Source: DATKMS01 sp041497995
GTDB taxonomy: Bacteria; Desulfobacterota; Binatia; HRBIN30
Direction: 5' to 3'
Assembly (NCBI GenBank): GCA_041497995.1
Contig: JBGQHM010000409.1
Location: forward strand, 1-6,059
Length of the DNA stretch: 6,059 bases
Below the pieces are notes generated by a model, which saw nothing but the letters and a program-made list of their open reading frames with translations, searched no databases and had not been told where the DNA came from. Shown here piece by piece: positions 1-5,937 of this stretch. Every line of letters begins with the position of its first letter. The first letter of the stretch is position 1. A program made the translations under genes and the position numbers.

Positions 1-378
1 AGTGAGAAACACCTCGGGCAGCGCCCCGGCCTCCTCGTAGCTGAGCGCGGCAGGCACGTGCATCGCCGAGCCGTGATGCGCGACCGCTTCCTCCGCGTAG
101 CCGCCGCCTGGCAGCAACGCCATGGCGCGGTCGCCGACGTTCCAACCGGTGACGGCGCCGCCGACTTCGATGACGTCGCCGGCGCATTCGAGCCCGATGA
201 TCGGCGACGCGCCCGGCGGCGGCGGGTACATCCCCTGGCGCTGCAGGAGGTCGGCGCGGTTGACGGCCGTGGCGCGGACGCGGATGCGGATGTCTTCCGG
301 CGTCAGTGTGGGAGACGGCGCCTCGCCAATCTTCAGAACGTCTTCGGCGCCAGGTGTGTCGACTACGATTGCCTTCAT
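1..378 (-). CDS. NAD(P)H:quinone oxidoreductase, PIG3 (TP53I3)-type, N-terminal part
   Basis: Partial gene of 126 codons, open through the left edge of the window. It belongs to the zinc-free quinone oxidoreductase branch of the medium-chain dehydrogenase/reductase superfamily, which reduces quinones with NAD(P)H in the cytosol. The sequence shows the N-terminal GroES-like catalytic fold: a beta start (MKAIVVDTPG), the NRADLLQRQG segment at residues 40-49, YPPPPGASPIIGLECAG at 51-67, and VGDRAMALLPGGGYAE at 81-96. The combination of NRADLLQRQG, PPPPGAS and ALLPGGG is characteristic of the PIG3 subgroup. The visible part ends at the ALPEVFLT segment that precedes the Rossmann domain, so the NADPH-binding motif lies outside the window. 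The ATG at 378 is supported by GAGG six bases upstream. It follows the MBL hydrolase gene by 42 bases and is probably the next gene of the same operon. Physiological substrate unknown. Confidence 0.9.
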   Translation of the reverse strand, partial: MKAIVVDTPGAEDVLKIGEAPSPTLTPEDIRIRVRATAVNRADLLQRQGMYPPPPGASPIIGLECAGDVIEVGGAVTGWNVGDRAMALLPGGGYAEEAVAHHGSAMHVPAALSYEEAGALPEVFLT

Positions 379-384
379 TGATTG

Positions 385-388
385 CCTC
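385..388 (-). promoter_or_regulatory. Ribosome binding site of the quinone oxidoreductase gene
   Basis: Reading on the minus strand, GAGG lies six bases before the ATG at 378. This supports that start for a gene otherwise truncated by the window. Confidence 0.55.
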
Positions 389-401
389 GCTTCCGCTCGC
401 A

Positions 402-419
402 GGCGCAGCATGCTGTGCC
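402..419. repeat. Inverted repeat between the MBL and oxidoreductase genes
   Basis: An 18-base near-perfect dyad with a perfect 10-base palindromic core (CAGCATGCTG, 406-415) and GGC/GCC flanks, broken by one mismatched pair. As minus-strand RNA it could form a 7-bp stem (one A-C mismatch) with a CATG loop, starting two bases after the MBL stop codon and ending before the next ribosome binding site. No T-run follows, so it is not a convincing intrinsic terminator. It could be an mRNA-stabilising hairpin, an operator-like dyad, or chance. Confidence 0.3.
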
Positions 420-420
420 G

Positions 421-1311
421 CTACTTTTTGTTGCCGGTCACCTCTTCATACACCCATTCGATATTGCGGTCGCGCGAAGCAAGGAACGGCATAGCCTCGA
501 AATCGCCGTAGTCGCGCAAGTCCACTGCGTGCTTGATCTCCTCGAGTGACCGCCCCTGCGCGGCACGCTCTTCGACCTGCGTGACGAGACTGCGCAGATA
601 GCTTTGGAAGCGCAACAGGGCGGCGCGGTCGGCGGGCGGTCCGTGACCGGGGATGTACTGTGTCACCTCGCCGATGGCGAGAACCTTGTCGAGTGTCGCC
701 GGCCACTGGCGCCCGCTGCCACCGCCGCGCAAGTCGATGCGCGGATAGCGCCCGTTGACGAACAGGTCGCCTGTCACCAGGAGGTGCCGCTTGGCGAAGT
801 ACACCACCACGTCACCGTCGGTGTGCCCGCGCCCGGGGTAGATGATGCGGATCGTCTCGTCGCCGAACTGCAGCTGCTTCTCGTCGTCGAGCAGCTCAGC
901 GGGCAGCAGGCTCCACGCCGGTTCGACTTGCCAGAAATCCTTGTCGAGGGTGAGCAGATGCTCGCGCGTCCGCCGCTGTGCGATGACGGTCGTGCCGGGA
1001 GGATAGTTTGGATTCCCGTGCGTGTGATCGGCGTGGTAGTGCGTGTTGATGATCACTTTGACCGGCTTGTCGGTGATGCCACGGATGATGTCCGGCAACT
1101 GCCGTCCCGGCCGCCAGAACTTCGTATCGACCACCAGGACGCCGTCGTCGCCGACGAGCACGGCCGTGTTGCCGCCGCCGCCCAAGACGACGTAGAACCG
1201 ATCGTCGAGCTTGATCGTGTCGGTTCGCAGGAAGCGGTAGAAGCGGAAGCCGACGAAGCCAACGAGCAGCAGCACCAGTATCGCCAACGCGCTCAAGATA
1301 CGGCGAACCAT
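421..1311 (-). CDS. Membrane-anchored MBL-fold metallo-hydrolase
   Basis: 296 residues. Metallo-beta-lactamase-fold hydrolase with a complete dinuclear metal site: HYHADH at 91-96, H163 in GRGHTDGD, D182 in VTGDLF and H223 in PGHGPP. The Asp at 182, rather than the Cys of class B1 lactamases, fits the broad hydrolase/glyoxalase-like group; this is family knowledge and does not identify the substrate. Residues 5-24 form one hydrophobic helix (LSALAILVLLLVGFVGF) after MVRR. By the positive-inside rule this predicts a cytoplasmic N-terminus with the catalytic domain held at the outer face of the membrane. There is no lipobox cysteine. A 70-residue helical tail follows the last metal ligand. The ATG at 1311 has ACAGGT nine bases upstream, a modest ribosome binding site. 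The gene lies 32 bases after the membrane-protein gene and 42 bases before the oxidoreductase gene, so co-transcription is likely. It could be a lactonase, thioesterase or similar hydrolase; antibiotic resistance should not be inferred. Confidence 0.9.
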   Translation of the reverse strand: MVRRILSALAILVLLLVGFVGFRFYRFLRTDTIKLDDRFYVVLGGGGNTAVLVGDDGVLVVDTKFWRPGRQLPDIIRGITDKPVKVIINTHYHADHTHGNPNYPPGTTVIAQRRTREHLLTLDKDFWQVEPAWSLLPAELLDDEKQLQFGDETIRIIYPGRGHTDGDVVVYFAKRHLLVTGDLFVNGRYPRIDLRGGGSGRQWPATLDKVLAIGEVTQYIPGHGPPADRAALLRFQSYLRSLVTQVEERAAQGRSLEEIKHAVDLRDYGDFEAMPFLASRDRNIEWVYEEVTGNKK

Positions 1312-1343
1312 CGTAGATCAACCTGTCGGGTGCTGACGACTCA

Positions 1344-1919
1344 CTACGGCGTCGGCGGCGGATTCGCGTCTTGCGATTCGAGCCGCCGCACTGCCTGGCG
1401 TCCGACGAGCGCTTGCTTCAGCATCCGCACTTCGTCGAGTTGCGTTTCCACCGCGCGCGCCCGTTCGCGCAAGCCATCCAGCTTTTGCATCAGTTGTCGC
1501 TCGCGCTGGTTGAGCCGATCGAGCCGCGAGCCGGCGATCAGCGAACGGCCGGCGAGCGGCACTAGCGCGTGGGTTTCCAGGATTGCCGCCGGCACGACGG
1601 CCCACATCAGCGCCAGCACGATCACGATGGCCGTGTGCCCGCGGATGAAGAGCAAACGTTCGGAGGGGAAATACCACCACTTGAAGACACGCAGGTTGAT
1701 GATCTCGTACAGCAAGCCGACGCCGAAGGCGAGAGCGATGACGTTCGGCAGTCCGAGCCCGCGAACACGGCTTGCCAACACGCCCATGATGAACCCGAAC
1801 ACGATGATGACGTTCAGCACCGGTGTGGATGCGCGGTTGTAAATCCAGAGACGGAACGTGCGTGCGACCAACTCGGTCGCTACGCCGATGACCATTCCAA
1901 TAATGATGTAACCCAGCAC
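1344..1919 (-). CDS. Four-helix membrane protein with coiled-coil tail, unknown function
   Basis: 191 residues from a GTG start. I do not recognise the family. Four hydrophobic segments are visible at about residues 1-18, 34-50, 57-75 and 94-115. A charged, Leu- and Gln/Arg-rich stretch from about 131 to 182 (SRLDRLNQRERQLMQKL and on) looks like a coiled coil, and the protein ends in a Pro-rich tail (NPPPTP). Between helices 3 and 4 is an aromatic, Arg-rich loop (FKWWYFPSER, 79-88) that could sit at the membrane surface. Positive charges occur in several loops, so topology cannot be fixed by eye. The GTG start is favoured because AAGGAA lies five bases upstream and because the first helix begins at once; an ATG eight codons inside would cut that helix. 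It sits 72 bases after the aminotransferase-Mur gene and 32 bases before the MBL hydrolase gene, which also encodes a membrane-bound product. An assembly or scaffold role is possible but is only inference. Confidence 0.75.
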   Translation of the reverse strand: MLGYIIIGMVIGVATELVARTFRLWIYNRASTPVLNVIIVFGFIMGVLASRVRGLGLPNVIALAFGVGLLYEIINLRVFKWWYFPSERLLFIRGHTAIVIVLALMWAVVPAAILETHALVPLAGRSLIAGSRLDRLNQRERQLMQKLDGLRERARAVETQLDEVRMLKQALVGRQAVRRLESQDANPPPTP

Positions 1920-1924
1920 GGCCG

Positions 1925-1930
1925 TTCCTT
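1925..1930 (-). promoter_or_regulatory. Ribosome binding site deciding the GTG start of the membrane protein
   Basis: Minus-strand AAGGAA sits five bases before the GTG at 1919, a near-ideal spacing. It favours GTG over the internal ATG eight codons downstream. Confidence 0.6.
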
Positions 1931-1978
1931 CGCGGTCAGGTTGGTCGGCACCTTTGCCCGATCGCCATCGCGGTTACA

Positions 1979-1993
1979 AGCGCCGCCGGCGCT
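1979..1993. repeat. GC-rich hairpin at the stop codon of the fusion gene
   Basis: AGCGCC and GGCGCT form a perfect 6-bp stem with a three-base loop, and the stem overlaps the TAG stop of the aminotransferase-Mur gene. No T-tract follows on the minus strand, so it is at best a weak pause or an mRNA-processing site. In DNA this rich in GC, chance is a real possibility. Confidence 0.25.
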
Positions 1994-3989
1994 ACCCCAG
2001 GAACCGCGCCAGGTCGGTGTCGGCCATGCCGAGGAGCTTGCCGACGCGCACCGCGACCTCCAGTGCGTAGATGCTGCTGTCACCCACCACCTCGCGCGTC
2101 AGCGGGTACGACGACCCATCGATGTCCAGTTGTCGTCGGCCTTGCTCGTCGTGCAGATGCGCCTTGGCAAACAGTGCCGCGCCGGGGAGATCACGCGCCA
2201 GCGCCTCGAGTGACGGATCATCGCCACACATCAGGAGCCGCCCGTTCCTGTCCTGCACCGTCTCGCACAGCTGGGCGATCTCGGCGCGCAGCACTGCCAG
2301 CGCCTGCTGCTCCTCGGAGAAGCTCGGCGCGAGGGCGGTGATGACGGCGATGTCGGGGCGCACGATGCGCAGGTGCTCGGCCATATCCCCCGGCCGTCGC
2401 ACACCGAGCTCGAGCACCAGCACGTCGAGTGGGGCGCGCGACGCGACCGCGTTCCACGTGGCACGCGCGAAAGCGGCAGCGACCGACCCGGTCCGCCGCG
2501 TGTCCATTCCGACGTCAAGTACCGCCAGCGGCAGCCCGACTTCGGTGTTGTACGAGAGCGGGTTGGCACGCGTGTGAAAGTGTGCGCTGAGCAGCTCGGT
2601 GAGTACGCGCTTCATCACGGTCTTCCCGCGTGTGCCGGCGATGGCGACGACGCGCGGGCGCTTCCGCTTCACGTAGACGCGGGCCAAGAGTTGCAAAGCA
2701 CGGACGCCCGCTTGGCGCACGGAGCTGCGCGCGGGCCGTGCGGGCAACGGCAGTTGCACGTGGACCTGCGTGGCGCGGCCGGCGAAGTAGTCCTCGAGGC
2801 GGTTGCAGGCGGTGTCGATCTCTTCCGGCGTCCGCGCATAGCACAGTCGCAGATGGGCCTCGCCGGTCGGTCCGAAAGCCACGCCGGGCACGACCGCCAC
2901 GTGCGCTCGCTCTAGCAGATCCGTCGCCAAGCGACGGGAGTCGCGTGCCAGCGGTACGGTGTCTTTGACGCGAGGAAAAACAAAGTACGACGCGTTCGGA
3001 CGCTGGTAGTCGAAAACGTGCGGCATGCGATCCAAGCGCTCGATGATGCGATCACGCCGTGCGCGAAACTCGTCGCGGAACTGTTCGATGAACGGTGCGC
3101 CAAACTGCAGCGCCGCCACCGCAGCGTGTTGCGAGACGACCGGCGCACAGGTGACCAACGCATCGTGCACCTTGAGAATGCTGGCCACGCGAGCCCGCGG
3201 TGCGGCCAGGAAGCCGACGCGCCAGCCGGTCATGGCGTAGGCCTTCGAGAACGACCAGATGCTGACGACGCGATCGCGGTGCTGCGCGAACGAGGCGGGG
3301 TTTGCCGGCACCGCGTCCGTGTAGACGAAGTCCTTGTACACCTCATCCGTCAGCACCAACAGATCGTGCTTCTCCGCCACATCGAGCATGCGCTCCATCT
3401 GCTCCGCGGAAAACACGGTGCCGGTTGGATTGTTGGGGTTGCACAACAGGATCGCTCGGGTACGCCGCGACACCGCGTCGGCGATGGCGTCGGGATCGAG
3501 ATCGAAGTTGGCATCTTCGTTGAGCGCAACGAAGCGCGGTTCCGCGCCGGTGAGGCGGACGGCGGGAAGGTAGGAGGCGTATGTCGGCGACGCCAGCAGC
3601 ACTTCGTCGCCGGGACCGACGCTGGCAAGCAACGTCGCCGTGATCGCTTCGATGGCGCCACACGTCACCAGAATCTCGCCATCGGGATCGTAGTGCATGC
3701 CGTCGGCGAGCAAGGTCTCGCTGATCAGCTCGCGTAGCTCCGGGAGACCCGGTGCCACCGAGTACTTGGCGCATGCACCCTCGGCAATCTTCTGTTGCAC
3801 GTAGCGTTTGATCGGCTCCGGCGTGTCGAAGCTCGGAATTCCTTGCGCCAGCGAGACGACGCCGGGGATGCGGCTGGCGCGCAATTCGATGTCTTTGATC
3901 GGCGACAGCTCGACGCCAGCGCGCCGGTCTAACCGCGGCGACGGCTCGGACGTTCTCGCAGAACGAAAGGTCGGGAGGTGGAAAGCCAT
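1992..3989 (-). CDS. PLP aminotransferase fused to a MurF-like Mur-ligase central domain
   Basis: 665 residues in one unbroken frame. Residues ~25-402 are a full class I/II (fold type I) aminotransferase: NPNNPTG at 184-190, DEVY at 215-218, the PLP Schiff-base lysine K249 in SFSKAY, R257 in GWRVG, and R381 in HLRLCY as the probable substrate carboxylate-binding arginine. It resembles AspC-like enzymes; the substrate is not deducible. After a Pro/Arg-rich linker (~403-427), residues ~428-665 match the MurF central domain: the RALQLLARVY lead-in helix, P-loop GTRGKT at 452-457, SYNTEVGLPLAVL at 479-491, LELGVRRPGDMAEHL at 526-540, RPDIAVITALA at 544-554, GDDP at 589-592, and a closing helix near YALEVAVRVGKLLGM. 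The MurF N-terminal domain is replaced by the aminotransferase, and the C-terminal domain is absent: the protein stops where it would begin. The ATG at 3989 shares its A with the phosphatase stop (TGATG) and has no clear ribosome binding site, so coupled translation is likely. The frame extends upstream to 4274, but that part lies inside the phosphatase gene and is low-complexity. Confidence 0.88.
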   Translation of the reverse strand: MAFHLPTFRSARTSEPSPRLDRRAGVELSPIKDIELRASRIPGVVSLAQGIPSFDTPEPIKRYVQQKIAEGACAKYSVAPGLPELRELISETLLADGMHYDPDGEILVTCGAIEAITATLLASVGPGDEVLLASPTYASYLPAVRLTGAEPRFVALNEDANFDLDPDAIADAVSRRTRAILLCNPNNPTGTVFSAEQMERMLDVAEKHDLLVLTDEVYKDFVYTDAVPANPASFAQHRDRVVSIWSFSKAYAMTGWRVGFLAAPRARVASILKVHDALVTCAPVVSQHAAVAALQFGAPFIEQFRDEFRARRDRIIERLDRMPHVFDYQRPNASYFVFPRVKDTVPLARDSRRLATDLLERAHVAVVPGVAFGPTGEAHLRLCYARTPEEIDTACNRLEDYFAGRATQVHVQLPLPARPARSSVRQAGVRALQLLARVYVKRKRPRVVAIAGTRGKTVMKRVLTELLSAHFHTRANPLSYNTEVGLPLAVLDVGMDTRRTGSVAAAFARATWNAVASRAPLDVLVLELGVRRPGDMAEHLRIVRPDIAVITALAPSFSEEQQALAVLRAEIAQLCETVQDRNGRLLMCGDDPSLEALARDLPGAALFAKAHLHDEQGRRQLDIDGSSYPLTREVVGDSSIYALEVAVRVGKLLGMADTDLARFLG

Positions 3990-4591
3990 CAGAGATGGTC
4001 GGTGCGGTCGAGCACGTTGGCGTGCCAGCGGCCGTTGGCGCGGCCGATCACATGGATCGACGCCAGCGGGACGGTCAGCGCACGCCGTTGCGCCTCGTCG
4101 AGCTGCAAGAGCTCCGACAGAACAGAGTAGATGATGCCCTTGTGCACCGCGAACAACAGGTGCCCGGTGGGCGCGTTCGCCAGTACCTCGTGCAGCGCGC
4201 TCACGGCGCGTGCCCGAAACGAAGTGACGGACTCGCCGCCTGGATAGCGGAAGTCGGTGCGCGCTCCCATCCAAGCAGCATAGCGCTCCGGATCGCGCGT
4301 CCGTATTTCCTCAGCCGTCAGCCCTTCCCACTCGCCGAAGCTGATCTCATCGAAGCCCGCAACGCGCGTCACGCTAGCCTGATCGCCTGCGATGATGACG
4401 GCGGCCTCAACGGAGCGGGACAACGTGCTGGCGTAGACGGCGTTGAAGCGCTCATGAGTCAGGGCCTCCCGCGCCCGAGCCATCTGTGCGCGGCCGAGCG
4501 CGCTCAGCGGCACATCGTTGCGTCCGTGGTAGCGGATGCTCGACTGCCCTTCGGTTTCTCCGTGGCGGACCAGGACGATTGATTGAGTCAT
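3989..4591 (-). CDS. Histidine phosphatase (phosphoglycerate mutase-like) family protein
   Basis: 200 residues from the ATG at 4591. Cytosolic branch-2 histidine phosphatase superfamily, which hydrolyses phosphomonoesters through a phospho-histidine. Visible residues: LVRHGETEG near the start with R9 and nucleophile H10, YHGRNDVPLSALG at 21-33, R59 in STLSRS, the proton-donor candidate E82 in FDEISFGEWEG, PGGES at 117-121, and the second catalytic His, H150, in FAVHKG. The layout resembles CobC/GpmB-type small-molecule phosphatases, but these cannot be told apart by eye. An in-frame ATG at 4615 would add eight residues (MNQCPDEP). I prefer 4591 because family members usually begin a few residues before the first strand, and because the extra codons are made of the local 8-base repeat. 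Neither start has a strong ribosome binding site. The stop overlaps the start of the aminotransferase-Mur gene by one base, so the phosphatase may dephosphorylate a substrate or product of that enzyme (inference). Confidence 0.88.
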   Translation of the reverse strand: MTQSIVLVRHGETEGQSSIRYHGRNDVPLSALGRAQMARAREALTHERFNAVYASTLSRSVEAAVIIAGDQASVTRVAGFDEISFGEWEGLTAEEIRTRDPERYAAWMGARTDFRYPGGESVTSFRARAVSALHEVLANAPTGHLLFAVHKGIIYSVLSELLQLDEAQRRALTVPLASIHVIGRANGRWHANVLDRTDHL

Positions 4592-4656
4592 CGGCTCATC
4601 GGGGCATTGATTCATTTCAATGGTTCAGTGACTCAGTGATTCACTGAATCAATTCC
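4580..4656. repeat. Degenerate 8-base tandem repeat across the HD/phosphatase junction
   Basis: TCA (once GCA) recurs every eight bases at 4588, 4596, 4604 and 4612. After a five-base phase shift it recurs at 4617, 4625, 4633, 4641 and 4649. Example units are TCATCGGC, TCATCGGG, TCAGTGAC, TCAGTGAT and TCACTGAA. The block is richer in A/T than the flanking genes. It covers the last codons and stop of the HD gene, the intergenic leader and the first codons of the phosphatase. Repeat identity is imperfect, so this looks like an old slippage-derived or inserted array. Confidence 0.6.
4637..4651. repeat. Perfect 15-base palindrome (TGATTCA-C-TGAATCA)
   Basis: Two 7-base arms around a single central base, overlapping the TGA stop of the HD gene and lying upstream of the phosphatase start. 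It could bind a dimeric regulator, or may simply come from the 8-base repeat, whose units occur in both orientations. There is no T-run and no usable loop, so it is not a terminator. Confidence 0.45.
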
Positions 4657-5924
4657 CTGTGCTCGCTTGGATAGCCGAAAACGTCGCGCGCCGCATCTGC
4701 CATTTTGACCGCGTACTCGGCGGGGACGAAGACGTACAGCCGCCACAGCCCGGCGTACCGCGCTTCAAGGGCTTGGATCTCCAAGATCGGTTGGCGGTCC
4801 GGTTCATTCAGCGGTACGAGACCTCTGGGGGTACGAACCAAGGCGGCGGCCTCCTTCATGACGGTCAGCGCTGGGCAGTAGACGATGACTTCCGCCGCAT
4901 CGCAGCCGACGGCTTGCGCCAAGAACTGCTCGGCCTCGTGCCGATTGCGGATCGACTCATGGAAGCGTTCGACCAGTACGCGGCGGCCCTCCTCGGGGAC
5001 CGTCAGCGCCGACACGACGTAACCGCGCTTGAGCAGCGTGCGCGCCTCCAGGCGGCCGACAAGACGTGCGATCCTTGGGTCGGGCGCCTCGCGGTTCGGT
5101 ACCGCGCGCAGGCGCTCGAACAGCTTGCCGTCGGTGAGCTGTAGCAACTCGTCTTCGTCAAGCATGCCGTGCTCGTGCGCCAGCTCCACGGCCTTCGACA
5201 CCATCGCGCCCGCCGCCACCTTGGTGTGGTGATAGTACACACGCTCGGTCAGGAAGTAGCGCATGCGCAGCAGCTGCACGGTCTCGGAGCGCGCATCAGG
5301 CCGTTCCATGCCGTGCTTGGTCATGTTGATGGCCAGCTGACCGTCGTCGACGACGAAGTAGCGGAATATGCGGTCGTCGTAGCTTTGTGCGAGTCCGGCG
5401 AAGTAGGAATCGCGGCGCAGATAGTCGAGCAGGTCGGCGTCGATCGTGCTGGAGACGATCTGCCGCGCCCACAGCGGGACGGCCTCGCCGCCGGCCAGCA
5501 TCGCCGCGACGGTGTCTTTCACACCCAGCGCCTGCAGACGTGCGCCGAGCCCGCCGTTCAGCAACTTGGTCAGCCGCTGGCCCTTGTCGTGGCGTGGGAA
5601 CAAGCTGCGCTCGTCTTCGAGCGTGTGACCGAACGGGACGTGGGTCACGTCATGCAGCAGCGCGGCGACCGCGATGGTCTGTTCGAGGTCCGCATCGACG
5701 GCCGTACCCGCTTCGCGCACCGCGGCGACGATGCGCTTCGCGAGTGCGCTGGCGCCGAGGGAATGGTCAAAGCGCGTATGCAAGCAACCAGGATAGACCA
5801 GGCTGGCAGTGCCGAGCTGTTTGATGCCGCGCAGCCGCTGCATCTCGGAGAAGTCGAGCACCTGCGCTTCGAGCGCGGACAACGAGACATCGCCGTGGAC
5901 GGGATCGCGGATCAACACAGCCAT
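4641..5924 (-). CDS. HD-superfamily phosphohydrolase, SAMHD1/dGTPase-like
   Basis: 427 residues. HD-domain metal-dependent phosphohydrolase of the group that includes SAMHD1 and bacterial dGTPase-like proteins. N-terminal motifs: IRDPVHG at 5-11, MQRLRGIKQLG at 28-38, and HTRFDHSLG at 49-57 with metal ligand H54. The HD signature HDVTHVPFGH is at 91-100 (H91, D92, H95, H100), and IDADLLDYLRRD at 161-172 supplies D164, which by alignment to SAMHD1 is the fourth metal ligand. The metal site is therefore complete. At residue 94 Thr stands where SAMHD1 has Gly (HDLGH), a small variation. The C-terminal ~200 residues are the helical and beta extension usual in this group. A role in nucleotide triphosphate hydrolysis is plausible, but many relatives act on other phosphate esters. 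The ATG at 5924 has GGAGAG seven bases upstream, a good ribosome binding site. It is the first gene of the run seen here, 49 bases before the phosphatase start, and its last codons lie in the 8-base repeat. Confidence 0.92.
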   Translation of the reverse strand: MAVLIRDPVHGDVSLSALEAQVLDFSEMQRLRGIKQLGTASLVYPGCLHTRFDHSLGASALAKRIVAAVREAGTAVDADLEQTIAVAALLHDVTHVPFGHTLEDERSLFPRHDKGQRLTKLLNGGLGARLQALGVKDTVAAMLAGGEAVPLWARQIVSSTIDADLLDYLRRDSYFAGLAQSYDDRIFRYFVVDDGQLAINMTKHGMERPDARSETVQLLRMRYFLTERVYYHHTKVAAGAMVSKAVELAHEHGMLDEDELLQLTDGKLFERLRAVPNREAPDPRIARLVGRLEARTLLKRGYVVSALTVPEEGRRVLVERFHESIRNRHEAEQFLAQAVGCDAAEVIVYCPALTVMKEAAALVRTPRGLVPLNEPDRQPILEIQALEARYAGLWRLYVFVPAEYAVKMADAARDVFGYPSEHRELIQ

Positions 5925-5931
5925 ACGCTAT

Positions 5932-5937
5932 CTCTCC
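5932..5937 (-). promoter_or_regulatory. Ribosome binding site of the HD phosphohydrolase gene
   Basis: Minus-strand GGAGAG seven bases before the ATG at 5924, the clearest ribosome binding site in the window. It fixes that start. Confidence 0.65.

Noticed and set aside
58..381. 107-codon plus-strand frame at the left edge
   Set aside because: The opposite strand reads as an unambiguous PIG3-type oxidoreductase N-terminus. This frame is Arg/Asp-rich shadow.
421..1311. MBL gene as an antibiotic-resistance beta-lactamase
   Set aside because: The HxHxDH...H...D...H pattern is shared by many hydrolases. The sequence lacks the class B1 Cys ligand and nothing points to beta-lactams.
604..1842. 412-codon plus-strand frame opposite the MBL and membrane-protein genes
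   Set aside because: It is an antisense frame kept open by high GC. The translation is low-complexity with no recognisable domain, and both opposite genes have clear motifs or helices and good starts.
1979..1993. Hairpin at the fusion stop as an intrinsic terminator
   Set aside because: The stem is only 6 bp and no T-run follows on the transcribed strand, so it is listed only as a weak repeat.
3018..3737. 239-codon plus-strand frame opposite the aminotransferase domain
   Set aside because: It is a shadow of the aminotransferase codons and has no motif of its own.
3990..4274. 95-codon upstream extension of the aminotransferase-Mur frame
   Set aside because: It lies wholly inside the phosphatase gene in another frame and is Arg/Ala-rich without family features. 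The ATG at 3989 sits at the overlapping stop, a normal coupled start.
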